Positions 19,540-31,113 of a stretch of DNA of 64,000 nt are shown piece by piece. Under the pieces are notes generated by a model. That model was not told where the DNA came from, did not search any database, and saw only the letters and a program-made list of their open reading frames with translations. Within the stretch, counting starts at the first letter, position 1; every line of letters begins with the position of its first letter. Source of the stretch: Agapetus fuscipes. Lineage: Eukaryota; Arthropoda; Insecta; Trichoptera; Glossosomatidae. The stretch is from assembly GCA_951799405.1 (NCBI GenBank), contig CATOGX010000117.1, forward strand, positions 1 through 64,000, given 5' to 3'. The position numbers were made by a program, and so were the translations under genes.

Positions 19540-19775
19540 TAGGCTGATTTATTTGGTGAGCGCTGTTTTTGTGTGTATCACACCTCAAGAGCCCTCTGCG
19601 AGCTTGTACGTCGCTGTAGAAAGCGCCAATTCTCAAGCAAGACCCAGTTGTTGTAAGGCTGGATGGACCTTTTGATCACAGAGTATATATTTTGATGACC
19701 GGTCTTTGGTAAAGGTTTATGAATTTTTCAACCCAGCGAAGAGCAAATTTGAAAATATAAATGGTATATTTTTTG
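19540..19775 (-). repeat. SINE-1, 3' part without tRNA head
   Basis: Minus strand runs from the AATATACCAT body through CTTGCTTGAGAATTGGCGC to the GAGGGCTCTTGAGG tail. The tRNA-like head is missing, i.e. 5' truncated. It lies just upstream of the ICE2-like start codon. Confidence 0.75.
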
Positions 19776-19974
19776 GTTATATTTTATTGGTTTATATTTC
19801 CTAAAAACATTCTCATGCATTTTGCACTTGAAATGCCATTTCCTCCCGTCAAGCTTTTTTTTAATGAAGTCTGTAAATTATTTTGTAACTTCTTATACGA
19901 TTTTTTCTCGTCAAGCAAAAGTCACGGTCGTGTGATGTAACAATTTTGTTGTCCATAAAATTTGTGCCGAGTAA

Positions 19975-20590
19975 TGGCCCATCCACACGCTTGCGGCAAG
20001 CGCTTGTAAGCGCTTGCAAGCGCTTGGAAAACCAAACAGGGTCATCCACACGCTTGTGCGTGCGTCTGTGTGTGTTCGAATAAGCAAGCATGGCGGACGT
20101 CCAGCTTTTAGCTATAACATTTGGATTGACTTATTTTTCATTAATTGATGAGGCATTCACTTTGTAACCTTTCATTTTTTTTAAATTAAAAATAAAAAAA
20201 CAAATTGTATTAGGTTACGGGGCGAGTAAAATTTAATAATGTACGACCGGTTTCGGAAACAATGTTTCCATCGTCAGGTACAAAATATTACTGATATACT
20301 CATGATTAGTGTAATATTTTGTACCTGACGATGGAAACATTGTTTCCGAAACCGGTCGTACATTATTAAATTTTACTCGCCCTTTAACTTTAATTTTTTA
20401 ACTTATTTTTGTTTAAAAAAAAAACAAAACAAAAAGATAGAAACAAAAAAAAAACGAATAATTCGGCAAGATGATGATTCATAGAAACCGTACCGTACCA
20501 GAATGCGCGCGCACAAGTATGTGGTGCCTGGCATGCGCATGCGCGAATTCCCTTTGACTTGCGTCAAACAACCGACACTGGTCGGATCCA
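19975..20590. mobile_element. CACACGCTTGC-family DNA element, right end lost
   Basis: Left end GGCCCATCCACACGCTTGC matches the intact element at 42662-43134, as does the interior (AAACCAAACAGGGTCATCCA, GCATGGCGGACGTCCAGC, GCGCGCGCACAAGTATG). Homology stops near 20587. It is interrupted at 20139-20400 by a palindromic insertion. Confidence 0.7.
20139..20400. mobile_element. Palindromic Penelope-like insertion with 10-bp target duplication
   Basis: Flanked by ACTTATTTTT on both sides (20129-20138, 20401-20410); the related element at 42.8 kb lacks the insert and shows one copy of that site. Inside, 20220-20291 and 20311-20382 are inverted repeats. Each arm reads CTGACGATGGAAAC, ATT, GTTTCC, GAAACCGGTCG: hammerhead-like CUGANGA, stem II, GAAA. 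Such motifs with a very short stem III are known from Penelope-like retroelements. No coding sequence remains. Confidence 0.65.
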
Positions 20591-20708
20591 GACCCCGTTA
20601 ACTAGTATTTTGCTACTGGTTATCCTGTTTTTTAATATCGGTAGCCATATTGGAATCCATCTTGGATTGAGTGAAGTATCAAGAGGAGTAAGGAGGAAGG
20701 GGAAGAAG

Positions 20709-21799
20709 TCAAACAGTCATCGATGGTAGTAAATCAGCCCTGCTACCAATCAATTCCGGTGTCCCCCAAGGATCCATCTTGTCTCCGACACTTTTTCTTA
20801 TGCACATCAATTATTTACTATCCTGTGCTCCTATCCACTGCTATGCCGATGACAGTACAATTGATCATGACGGTTTCTCTTTTACAAAGCCCTCAAATAG
20901 TTCAGCGATATCTATTGCTCGTGAATTATTAGCTTCAAAGATCAATACAGATCTCAGGGCTGTCAGCCGTTGGGGCACTGACAACCTTGTAGAGTTCAAC
21001 ATCAAAAAGACTCAAGCATGTCTGATATCCTTAAAGAGGATTCCAAACTATCTCCCAACTTTCGACAATGTCTCCCTCTCTAACCATGAACACTTAAATC
21101 TTCTTGGCGTTTCTCTGTCATCAGAGTTAAAATACCATGATGCTATTGAGTCTCGCACAACTTCCGCTTTCCGGCGACTCGGCATATTATACAGAGCCCG
21201 TAGGTGTTTTACTTCAGCCCAGTTATTGACTCTGTATAAATCCCAAATCCGCCCCATTATCGAGTATGGCAGCCATCTCTGGTGTGGTATGTCCAAGAAG
21301 TTGAGTGACCAACTTGATTTTGTGCAAAGGAGGGCAGTGAGGTTGATCAATTATCTTTCTCTGACATCCGATCTGCAGCCGATCCAGCACAGAAGAAAAG
21401 TTGGAATGCTCAGTTTTTTTTATCGATATTACCACGGAGCTTGTTCTAATGAGCTCCATTCATTAACCCCTCCCCCTCGCATTTCAGAAAGGGAAACTCG
21501 TAGTACGACTCTCATTCATCCCTTTGCAGTCGATCTCAAAACTATGAGAACTTGGCGTTTTCATGACTCATTCCTTTGCCAAACTGCCAGTTTATGGAAT
21601 GGTCTACCAGTATCTGTGTTCCCTTCCCAATTTAATCCGGTTTTATTCAAAACCAACATCAATCACCACTTCCTTGCAGCGCCTCACGACAGAACCAAAA
21701 ACTCAAGCAACACCTCTGCGGCACTCTTCCAGGGTGACATAGACCCTGTCAGGTAGCTAGAATGTCAGATAGCTACCTGTTAACAAAAGAAGAAGAAGA
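20709..21799 (+). pseudogene. 5'-truncated LINE, reverse transcriptase C-terminus (LINE-J)
   Basis: Open from about 20709 to 21756. Starts within reverse transcriptase: NSGVPQGSILSPTLFLM (motif B), CYADDSTI (motif C with YADD), then FNIKKTQACLIS, LLGVSLSSELKYHDAI, the thumb-like IRPIIEYGSHLW and VQRRAVRLI, and the terminal SLWNGLPVSVFPSQ. This is a jockey/CR1-group arrangement. The 3' untranslated part ends AAGAAGAAGAAG near 21799. An almost identical 3' terminus is at 61824-61872. The frame is intact, so truncation is recent. Confidence 0.8.
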
Positions 21800-21839
21800 C
21801 ATATTCAATATGATCTGTCAAAACATTATACCTTTTTTA

Positions 21840-23851
21840 GGCTCAGTTTAGACACACGAATTTTTTTTGAATAAGTTTCGATAGTGACGTCAAGCAAGAT
21901 GGCAGCTCCGCAGTGACAGAATATGCTGGCAATTTTGATATTATGATGATTTTTAAAAAATGCCGCATGACCCGCTTATTTCGTAATGTTGGTCAGACTG
22001 AGTTGTCAGACATTTCCACTTCGGAGTTTTTCCCCCGTATTCATGACCAATACTGCCTCAAGTAACAATACTTACCTAAGTCAAGCGCTACACTTACTCA
22101 AGGGTCGACATTCTGGAGCGTTTTGTTTCACAAAGAACACAATCTTTAATCAACCTAGTGCCCAACTTAGTGGAGATGTACGGCCAGTCATTGGCTCTCG
22201 AAAAAACCCAGCTCTGTAATTGGTCAATAGCTTCCGACCAATATTCGGCGTACTTCATTCTTATCATTGCCACTTCTTTCAAATTTCAATGACATTTGAG
22301 CTGTTGAACTTGACAAATCGAAGAAATGTCAATGTCATATTTTGAGCTGTGCATAAAACTTGACAATCGAAGAATTTTTTGGCTTTGTTAAACCCTCAAT
22401 GAGCAACGGAAAGCCTGTACACAGAACGACGCATTTTTTCAATCTAAAACGCCTTCTAAATTCTTCCTCGTTGTAATCGTAAATGGGTCTTTACAGTCTC
22501 TGATATATTTTCTTAGGACACTATTTTTGTTCAAAACAATGTTTTTATACTCGTTAAAATCATCTTTATGTAAGAATTCATTATTTTATGTAAATAATTC
22601 ACAACCAAACAAAACTTTGCTGACGAAATGCGACGGAATATTTTGACAGTTCATCTCATTGCAGTATGGTCCTAGACCATACTGGAAAACAAGCCCGATT
22701 CTGATGGTCAAACAATGTTAATATACTCGTCAAAACAATGTTAATACACTCTAAAAATTGTCTTCATCGTAAGAATTCATTTTTTCATGTTAATTCACAA
22801 TCAAACAAAAAATGTGATAACAATTAAATACGAAGGAATATTTTGACAGCGCTTAAGCGTTGGTTAATATATTTGCCGACCTTACTTACCCAAGCGCTAG
22901 TATTTAGAGAGCCCTAGCGCTGCTTTTACCCTAAGTATTGTTTCTGAAACGAATTTCGCCAATCTGACAGCTAGCGCGCCCTATGGTAAGTGCTAGTAGG
23001 ATTCATGAATACGGGGGAAAATGTCTGAAAAGTCAAAGACAATAATGCTATGGACTCGACAATTTTGGTAGGTATTTTAAATTTTTTTGTTAATTTAAAA
23101 CTCGAAAACCTTTATTTTCTGTGAAAACCTAAAACAATTTGGAAAATATAAAATAATTGTTAACCCCTTGAAAAGAAAAAGGAAGTAGGTAATAATTAAA
23201 TTAAGTTTGTTCTTACTTTTGGATTAAAAACAATTTTATTTCACAACGGTGTTTTTTCCATTGCAACGTTTTAATTATGAAATGATTCCGTTAAACTTTT
23301 CACGGAAGAAACATGTCAATCAACTATTTTTATTAGTCGGAAATAATTTTAGTCGTAAGGGAAGTTTTAAATTCAATGTTGGTCTCGGCAAATAAGCGCC
23401 AAAAACAATGACACAATATAATGTTAACACAATATATAATACCAATGCAATATTAATGACACAATTGCAATATTACATTCTGTTTCATAAAAATACTTTT
23501 GAGGTTAAGAACCCGTAATATATTTCCACAACTAACATTGGAATATTCTGTCAGTTTGTACAACACCACGATGAATTTTAAATTATCTGTATGATTTTTT
23601 TTTTTACTGGCGTATAGTTTAACTTAACACGTATTAAAATAATTTAATTCCTATATTATTTTAATCCCATTCGATGTTTGAATAAACCGCAACAGCTAAA
23701 TGCCATTAGAAGAAAAAGATTCTGTTTTGTTCAAAAAATATTTTGTTCAAATGTGTGTGGAGACGGAAAACCGATAGTTGCCGCTAAAAATCGCTGTCTG
23801 ACGTCACTATCGAAACTTATTCAAAAAAATTTCGTGTGTCTAAACTGAGTC
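21840..23851. mobile_element. Harbinger-type non-autonomous element A
   Basis: Left end GGCTCAGTTTAGACACACGA and right end TCGTGTGTCTAAACTGAG form inverted repeats continuing through AAGTTTCGATAGTGACGTCA. Left flank is TTA, right flank TAA, so the duplication is imperfect. The first about 250 bp match the autonomous element at 61912. It carries the nested insertion 22029-23017. No transposase. Confidence 0.7.
22029..23017. mobile_element. Nested element with CCCCCGTATTCATGA ends and no target duplication
   Basis: Left TTTCCCCCGTATTCATGA and right TCATGAATACGGGGG are inverted repeats. Sister element B has the uninterrupted sequence CGGAGTTAAAATGTC at the same place, so the insertion is precise with no duplicated bases. 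AGCGCTA-type motifs recur near both ends. About 990 bp, no transposase. Confidence 0.75.
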
Positions 23852-23870
23852 TAAGCTTTACTTTTACTTA

Positions 23871-24000
23871 GGCCCAGTATTTTCAACGTTAGCATAGCGA
23901 CTTTATACTGAATGAAAAAGGACGCACTTATGTCAAACGTGTGGGTAGCTTTTTTTTATCAGTTTAAAGTCACGTAAGCTAACGTTGAAAATACTGAGCC
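23871..24000. mobile_element. 130-bp Harbinger-like MITE
   Basis: Ends GGCCCAGTATTTTCAACGTT and AACGTTGAAAATACTGAGCC are inverted repeats; TTA duplicated at 23868-23870 and 24001-24003. It sits between elements A and B. Confidence 0.88.
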
Positions 24001-25003
24001 TTAACGTGTGTCTAAACTTTAGACACACGAAATTTTTTTGAATAAGTTTCGATAGTGACGTCAAGCAAGATGGCCGCTCCGCAGTGACAGATGCTGGCAA
24101 TTTTGATATTATGATGATTTTTAAAAAATGCCGCATGACCCGCTTATTTCGTAATGTTGGTCAGACTGAGTTGTCAGATATTTCCACTTCGGAGTTAAAA
24201 TGTCTGAAAAATCAAAGACAATAATGCTATAGACTCGACATGGACTCGACAATTTTGGTAGGTATTTTAAATTTTTTTGTTAATTTAAAACTCGAAAACC
24301 TTTATTTTCGGTGAAAACTAAAAACAATTTGGAAAATATAAAATAATTGTTAACCCCTTGAAAAGAAAAAGGAAGTAGGTAATAATTAAATTGAGTTTGT
24401 TCTTACTTTTGGATTAAAAACAATTTTATTTCACGACGGTGTTTTTTTCCATTGCAACGATTTAATTATGAAATGATTTCGTGAAACTTTTCACGGAAGA
24501 AACATATTAATCAACTATTTTTATAAGTCATAAATAATTTCAGTCGTAAGGGAAGTTTTAAATTCAATGTTGCCCAGATAGCAGGTCAGTTTGCTGCAAG
24601 TTTGATTTGTACTTAAATTTATATTGTCATGTCAAATATGACAAAATAAGTTTGTTGCAATATTGCTGCAACGTTGTGCTCACAGCATTATATTTTTTCT
24701 TTATGTTTCCTGCCTGCATAGTGCATTTTAACCGCCATAACGTCTGTCAACTGTCAAGCCGGCTTGCGTTTCAACTCTGACAATTCTTCCCCTCGAAATC
24801 GTCAATTTTCAAGGTAATTATACATTAAATTGAAAAAAAATCATTTTTAGCGTGTTCCTTAGTTCATAAACTATTTAACAGTATATAATTTGTAGCAAGT
24901 TCTACGTTTTTTAGTACTTTTTTTGTATACAAAATAACAATGGTTTGAACATACACAGGATTTTGAGGTCATTTTTAACAGCCTTACTATTTTATTTTTT
25001 CAG

Positions 25004-25673
25004 ATGTCTTACTCTATTCGAGAGATTAATATGTGTTTGAATGGAAATGCATCAGATGTAGAACTTGAAGATGAAGATGACGAAATTACAACCTGGTGGG
25101 AGCCAAGGATCGAAAACGGTGACCAGGAGATGGCTGCAGACGAGTTGAGCCAGATAATTGGGATGCCCATTGAAATAAACGTTAGTATTTTATTTTTTTA
25201 TTTATCTATTAAAAAATCCTCATTTTATTCAAAATATATCTCAACAAATTAGCTATAAATCGGTACCTTTAAACTCGTATCTTTATAATTAATCACAGAT
25301 TGTACTGCATTGACATTGACTGAAGTCCTCTAAAATAGGTTTTCTATGGTTCCAATTTCTATTTTATTTGTGGATGATATTATAAACGTAACTATTCATT
25401 TCTTTTCAGGCACCTAGTGATGTTGACCAGGAGGAAGAAGCAAATGCGGTGGAAGGTGATGGACAACATCAGGCCCATTCGTTGTGGACAGAAGTACGCT
25501 GGCGACACCGTGACTTGGATATCCCCGACACAACGTGTACTGCCAGTTTTTTACAATCCATTAAAATTTTAACGTCACTGGAATATTTTCAATTATTTGT
25601 AGATGACGCAATAATTGAAAATATGGTTCAGCAGCCCAATTTGTATTCATCACAATCGGACGGCGGACAGTGA
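25004..25673 (+). pseudogene. Truncated piggyBac-like transposase N-terminus, two exons
   Basis: Exon 25004-25180 (59 codons, MSYSIREINMCLNG, acidic ELEDEDDEITTWW) ends at donor GTTAGT. Exon 25410-25673 follows acceptor TTTTCAG in phase 0 and reads VRWRHRDLDIPDT, then LTSLEYFQLFVDDAIIENMV. The LEYFQLF...D..IE..V..TN-like block is typical of the start of the piggyBac-type DDE transposase domain (recalled). The catalytic region is absent; the frame stops at 25671 where a LINE scrap begins. Confidence 0.55.
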
Positions 25674-25816
25674 GAAGACCACGTTCAAGATGGCTGGATG
25701 GAGTGGTGGCGGATAGCCGTGCAGTGGGAATTTGGGACTGGAGGAGGAAGACGTTGGATAGACAGCGCTGGCAGCGGTTGCTGAGGGAGGTCGTGCCAGT
25801 GATGATGATGATGTGA
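25672..25816 (+). pseudogene. Scrap of a non-LTR retrotransposon C-terminus
   Basis: Reads VRRPRSRWLDGVVADSRAV, then WDWRRKTLDRQRWQRLL and ends in GATGATGATGATG. Basic RPRxRWLDxV followed by a W-x-x-RWR-like end is typical of the ORF2 C-terminus of some non-LTR elements. It differs from LINE-T. Confidence 0.5.
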
Positions 25817-26789
25817 ATATTATAAAACTTTGTTACTACTATAAGCAAACTGTAAATGAAATAAAATAAAAATATTTCATCTTTTTATTCTAATTTTGTT
25901 TTTTTAAATATTATAATAATATCAAAAAATGTATATAATTTGCAGAAGCAAACATTTTGCAAGTTTGTCATGACAACCTTACGGGAACTTTGTTATGACA
26001 AAGTTTCTGCAAGCTTGTTGCTGGGAAACTAGAAAGTTTGATTAAAACTTGCCTCAAGTGTATATACTTGCCATGGTGAACTTGCAGCAAGCCTTCACTT
26101 TTGACACATCAAACTTGTTGCAAGTCAGATACAAGTTTAAAATGCTATCTGGGTGGTCTCGGCAAATAAGCGCCAAAAACAATGACACAATATAATGTTA
26201 ACAAAATATAATGTTAACGCAATATATAATACCAATGCAATATTAATGACACAATTGCAATATTGCATTCTGTTTCATAAAAATATTTTTGAGGTTAAGA
26301 ACCCGTAATATATTTTCACAACTAACATTGGAATATTCAGCCAGTTTGTACAACACCACGATGAATTTTAAATTATCTGTATGATTCTTTTTTTTTACCG
26401 ACGCATAGTTAAACTTATTGAAATAATTTAATTCCTACATTATTTTAATCCCATTCGATGTTTGAATAAACCGCAACAGCTAAATGCCATTAGAAGAAAA
26501 AGATTCTGTTTTGTTCAAAAAATATTTTGTTCAAATGTGTGTGCAGACGGAAAACCGATAGTTGCCGCTAAAAATCGCTGTCTGACGTCACTATCGAAAC
26601 TTTTTCAAAAAAATTTCGTGTGTCTATAATGCCTACCAAATTGGGAAAACAGAAATGATCTGGATCCCAACTTAAAAGAAATTGAGGCGCATCTTTAGCC
26701 ACAGAAATTGAACTGGCTCAAAATTAGAGGAAGAAGACAGGCTGAGATTGACGGTTGGGGTGGAAAAACCCGTTTAAGCTGGCCACATG

Positions 26790-28651
26790 CAGTGTTATTC
26801 ATTAGATTCCGCCCATACCTGTTTAGTGGGAGATTTTGAGAAACCAATTTAAATCTGTACCAGCCCGCTAAACCAAAATAAATAAAAAGGTGATTCATTA
26901 GCGAAATACGTACATTTTTTTTTTTGGATTACGGAATCCTGCTTAAACAGACTTCCGGTAGCTTTTTCTGTATGAAAAAATACGAAATGCTCGACATTTA
27001 TGTAGGTATTTTGGTGTCTATGAAATTTTTTGAGGTTTTTGTGGGTTTTTGACAACTTTCGGAGACGCTCGGAAGAATTCGGGTAAACGCCCCCTCCCGA
27101 ACGTTTCTCGACACGCCAGCTGTCAAACTCATGTCGGCTGCGACTTCGAATGAACTAAAAATGGAAACAAGTATTTTTCAAAGTATGACTTCATTGTGGC
27201 TTCAGGTTTTGGCTGTAGGCATCACGAAGAAAATCCTAAAGATGGGCCTGCATACTTCATTTACAAGAAAAGTGACAGTTTTACAAAATTGCCGACTTGA
27301 AAAATAACACGACGCGGCATCTGTCACTTTTTTTCTTGTCATAGTTTTATATTTGTTTCGTTGCTGCATGCCCTCAATTTGTTGTTATAGTGTAAAATTC
27401 TACAGTGTTATTCATTAGATTCCGCCCATACCTGTTTAGTGCAAGATTTTGAGAAACCGATTTAAATCTGTACCAGCCCGCTAAACCAAAATAAATAAAA
27501 AGGTGATTCATTAGCGAAATACGTACATTTTTTTTTTGGTTTACCGAATCCTGCTTAAACAGACTTCCGGTAGCTTTTTCTGTATGAAAAAATACGAAAT
27601 GCTCGACATTTATGTAGGTATTTTGGTGTCTATGAAATTTTTTGAGGTTTTTGTGGGTTTTTGGATGGTTTTTGACAACTTTCGGAGACGCTCGGAAGAA
27701 TTCGGGTAAACGCCCCCTCCCGAACGTTTCTCGACACTCCAGCTGTCAAACTCATGTCGGCTGCGACTTCGAATGAACTAAAAATGGAAACAAGTATTTT
27801 TCAAAGCATGACTTCATTGTGGCTTCAGGTTTTGGCTGTAGGCATCACGAAGAAAATCTCAAAGATGAGCCTGCGTACTTCATTTACAAGAAAAGTGACA
27901 GTTTTACAAAATTGGCGACTTGAAAAATAACACGACGCGGCATCTGTCACTTTTTTTCTTGTCACAGTTTTTATATTTGTTTCGTTGCTGCATGCCCTCA
28001 ATTTGTTATAGTGTAAAATTCTAATGTTTTAAAGTTACTGTAATTGTTGAAACTCTTATTTGATTCATAAATCTTTTATTCTGAAAGTTATCTCGTACAT
28101 TACGATCAGCTGGGGAATGAGGAAGATCGTCATTTTGCGTATGTTGATCTAGTTTAGAACGAAATAAACCTACTCGGAGGTGGTTTACAAATGTGATCAT
28201 GTTTTGAAACACGTTTAGTGTTAAACTGAATTATAAAGTTTTTATGAATCACCTTTTTTGTAAATTGAGATTAAATCGAGAAATTAAACCAGATCTCTAA
28301 AGAAATCTGGTTTAAAAATTCTAATGCATAACACTGCTAATGTTTTAAAGTTACTGTAATTGCTGAAACTCTTATTTGATTCATAAATCTTTTATTCTAA
28401 AAGTTATCTCGTACATTACGATCAGCTGGGGAATGAGGAAGATCGCCTTTTGCGTATGTCGATCTAGTTTAGAACGAAATAAACCTACTCGGAGGTGGTT
28501 TACAAATGTGATCATGTTTTGAAACACGTTTAGTGTTAAACTGAATTATAAAGTTTTTATGAATCACCTTTTTTGTAAATTGAGATTAAATCGAGAAATT
28601 AAACCAGATCTCTAAAGAAATCTGGTTTAAAAATTCTAATGCATAACACTG
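26790..28651. mobile_element. CAGTGTTAT element, outer copy of a self-nested pair
   Basis: Ends CAGTGTTATTCATTAGA and TCTAATGCATAACACTG; 3-bp duplication ATG (26787-26789, 28652-28654). Split by a second copy of the same family, so its two parts are 26790-27412 and 28340-28651. The halves are nearly identical to the inner copy. Confidence 0.85.
27413..28336. mobile_element. CAGTGTTAT element, inner copy
   Basis: 924 bp, ends CAGTGTTATTCATTAGA and GCATAACACTG, 3-bp duplication CTA (27410-27412, 28337-28339). Inserted into the outer copy. No transposase. Confidence 0.88.
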
Positions 28652-28654
28652 ATG

Positions 28655-29252
28655 AGGGCCATGCTAGCCGGGCATCTGCAAAAGCGCGCAACCTAACCTC
28701 AAAGGAGCCCCATTGTCCGTTGTCGGAATCCTAACCTCCAAAGAGGTGACGGTTCGCGGCAGCGGGGGCCCAGCAGGGCCGCGCTTCCAATCTTTGCATT
28801 ACACTGGCGCCTTAACAAAAAACACCGTTGCTCGATCCACATTGTATCTTCCCTATAAATAAGTAAAGTTTTATTCCAGCAAACAGAATTGTGTTCTAAC
28901 CATTGAGGGTTCTAACGGAAAATTGTTGTTTTTTGTATTTCGGGTATTTTGGGGTGCTTGAAGTCATTTCCACCTGGGATATTTGTGTTTTTGGTGGTTA
29001 TGCTGTATCATCTTGGAGGTTGTTCAATGTTTTTCGTGGTTTGATGATAATTGGACGGATTCAAAATTTGAGTTACGTAATTCTGAACGGAGACACGCAT
29101 TCTCAAACTTGCGTAAATTTTTTGACTTAAATTTTTTTTTCTTTCTTTCTTTCCAAATTTTTTTTGGGCGTCTCTATTTCCAGAGGCGTAACCATTCGTA
29201 AAATTTTCTCAAAGAAATTTCAAGGGGTTCTCAACCTTTAAAAAAAAAAAAA
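28655..29252. other. Region upstream of gypsy-1 gag, LTR not identified
   Basis: GC-richer than neighbours (28660-28800), then AT-rich with an A run just before the gag ATG. It should hold the gypsy-1 5' LTR or leader, but I find no matching copy on the 3' side, so the LTR cannot be defined. Confidence 0.35.
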
Positions 29253-30343
29253 ATGTTTTTTACAATCCCATCTATAGGATTCTTGGGAGATAGCTTCTTC
29301 TTGTTATTAGCCATTATTGACCAAGCTCACAAAATGGGAAGGGGATTGATAACTTTTATCAGCAACAAGCCTCAAAAAGTTTTAAGGAGAGCCTTGTTGG
29401 TGCGAGGGGTCAAGCCCAAGAACAACCTTCAGCAATTGCAACAACAGGCAGTCGGATACAACAGACGTTGTGTCCCCAGAGTATCATCACTGAACGCTGA
29501 GGAGCAAAACCCAACGGGCACCCTGGCCGCAGTCCAACAACCAGAGAGGGAGAGGGAACCCCTAACGAACTTCATCGTGAAAGATGCACGTAGATGCAAC
29601 CTGACCAACTGGCATCTTAAGTATGACGGGAAAACAGATGTCCGGGAGTTCGTCATTCGTATTGAGGAGCTCATGTTGGCCCGGGACGTCGATGAGCCAA
29701 CACTCCTGCGCGGCTTCGTGGACATTGTTGTGGGGAACACGTTATTGTGGTTCAGAACTTTGCCTGACAAGTCATATTGGAAAGTTCTTCGCAGAGAGCT
29801 CATCAGGAAGTATGAGGGTCCACATGCCCAGTATGCAACTAAATCCAGGATTTATCAGGCCAAGCAATCTTCATCGGAAACCGTTGCTGATTTCCTGTTG
29901 CGAATGAGGGCGTTGAGCCAGAAATTGGACGAACCACTGCCAGCACCGGAGCTTCTGCAGGTGTGCAAGCACGGTCTCCTGCCAATGTACGCTAGTTTAC
30001 TCGCTAGCACTAGAATCGAGACTCTCGAAGACTTGGAAGAGGTCACAGGTAGATTCGAGGGTTACAATACCCGCCCTTCTACATCTGACTCGGGCCGTAC
30101 CGCCATGTCATGGCAATGGAAGCGGCCAAACCAACCATTCAAAGGAATTCGGCCCCAACCTGTTTTGGATGTCAGCGACCGGGACACTTTAGGAGGGAGT
30201 GCCCAAAGCTCCGTAACAGAACTTACCCAAGAAGAGACCGTTCACCCCAGAGATCTCATCGCCGGACTCCAACACCAGAAATCCGTAGCAGAAATTCCAA
30301 AACACCTAGACACCATCCCACTGTCAAGGTAGACCTCACATAG
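29253..30343 (+). pseudogene. Gypsy-1 gag with frameshift before the zinc knuckle
   Basis: Frame 29253-30332 encodes a gag core (NWHLKYDGKTDVREFVIRI, LWFRTLPDKSYWKVLRREL, VADFLLRMRALSQKLDEPL), the Ty3/gypsy gag type. At about 30100 the zinc knuckle CFGCQRPGHFRREC (CX2CX4HX4C) continues in the frame of 30110-30343, so one frame change lies between. The real start may be the later MGRGLITF rather than the hydrophobic first segment. Confidence 0.82.
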
Positions 30344-30444
30344 CCCCCACCAAACTATAAACGTCCGTCAAAAAACTAATACACAACCGTTCGTTAGAGG
30401 CAGCTTCTACAACAGCAGTCGGAAGCACAGAAAACTCTGAACGG

Positions 30445-31110
30445 TTGTCGAGTCGGATAGAAGCCTTACGGACTGCTAAACTTTCCCTTGTAAATTGTAG
30501 GGAGGCATCGGACGGAAGGCCTTACACGTCATTTTCAGTAGACAACATTAGATTCACAAGACTACTGGACAGTGGAGCCAACGTTAGCTGCCTGGGTGGT
30601 AGTGCGTATCAGCACTTCCTATCAGCGGGGTACCAACTTCAATCTTACGGAGCCAATGTCACAAAAGCCGATTCAAAGGTCCAATCGGTGATTGGGGTGT
30701 TGAACCTGCCGGTCAAATGTAATAAAATGACCCATCAAATAAACTTCATCATCATACTTACCCTCAACTCTAAATTCATACTCGGCATGGATTTCTGGAA
30801 GGCATTCCAGGTTGTGGACTGCTGGCCACATATACTAGGCAGAAAGAACTCTACACCTTCACACCCAACAGTCGGCGAAATCTGCACCGTAATACCAATT
30901 GAAAACTTATCCCCAACTCAGCAAAAAGCTTTACATCAAACAGTACACCAGTTTAAATCAATATCTTTTGAGGAACGAGGACTGGGTCTGACTCATCTGG
31001 TGGAGCACCGCATCGAAACAGAAGGACCACCAATTAGACAACGTTACTACCCTTTATCACCAGCCAGACAAAAGCAGTTGGAAGCCGAACTGGACGAGAT
31101 GTTGTCCTAA
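30445..31110 (+). pseudogene. Gypsy-1 protease and start of reverse transcriptase
   Basis: Contains the retropepsin motif LLDSGANVSCLGG and FILGMDFWKAF, then the reverse transcriptase entry HRIETEGPPIRQRYYPLSP. It ends at an in-frame TAA (31108-31110) where gypsy-2 has a sense codon; the next segment continues in the same frame, so this is a nonsense change. Confidence 0.85.
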
Positions 31111-31113
31111 GGA

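Larger units (their letters stand above)
24573..26153. mobile_element. CCCAGATAGCA element with 2-bp TG duplication
   Basis: Ends CCCAGATAGCA and TGCTATCTGGG. Flanks are TG (24571-24572, 26154-26155); element A has the empty site AATGTTGGTCTCGG. Subterminal GCAAGTTTG-like motifs repeat at both ends. It contains a split ORF resembling a piggyBac-type transposase N-terminus and a LINE scrap. A 2-bp TG duplication does not fit piggyBac (TTAA). Confidence 0.75.
24018..26626. mobile_element. Harbinger-type non-autonomous element B
   Basis: Ends TTTAGACACACGAAATTTTT and TTCGTGTGTCTA as in element A. The body aligns with A over nearly its whole length (for example CGGCAAATAAGCGCC, TTGAATAAACCGCAACAGC) but lacks the insertion of A and has its own at 24573-26153. 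Confidence 0.75.

Noticed and set aside
29429..29803. Minus-strand ORF of 124 codons
   Set aside because: Antisense shadow of gypsy-1 gag.
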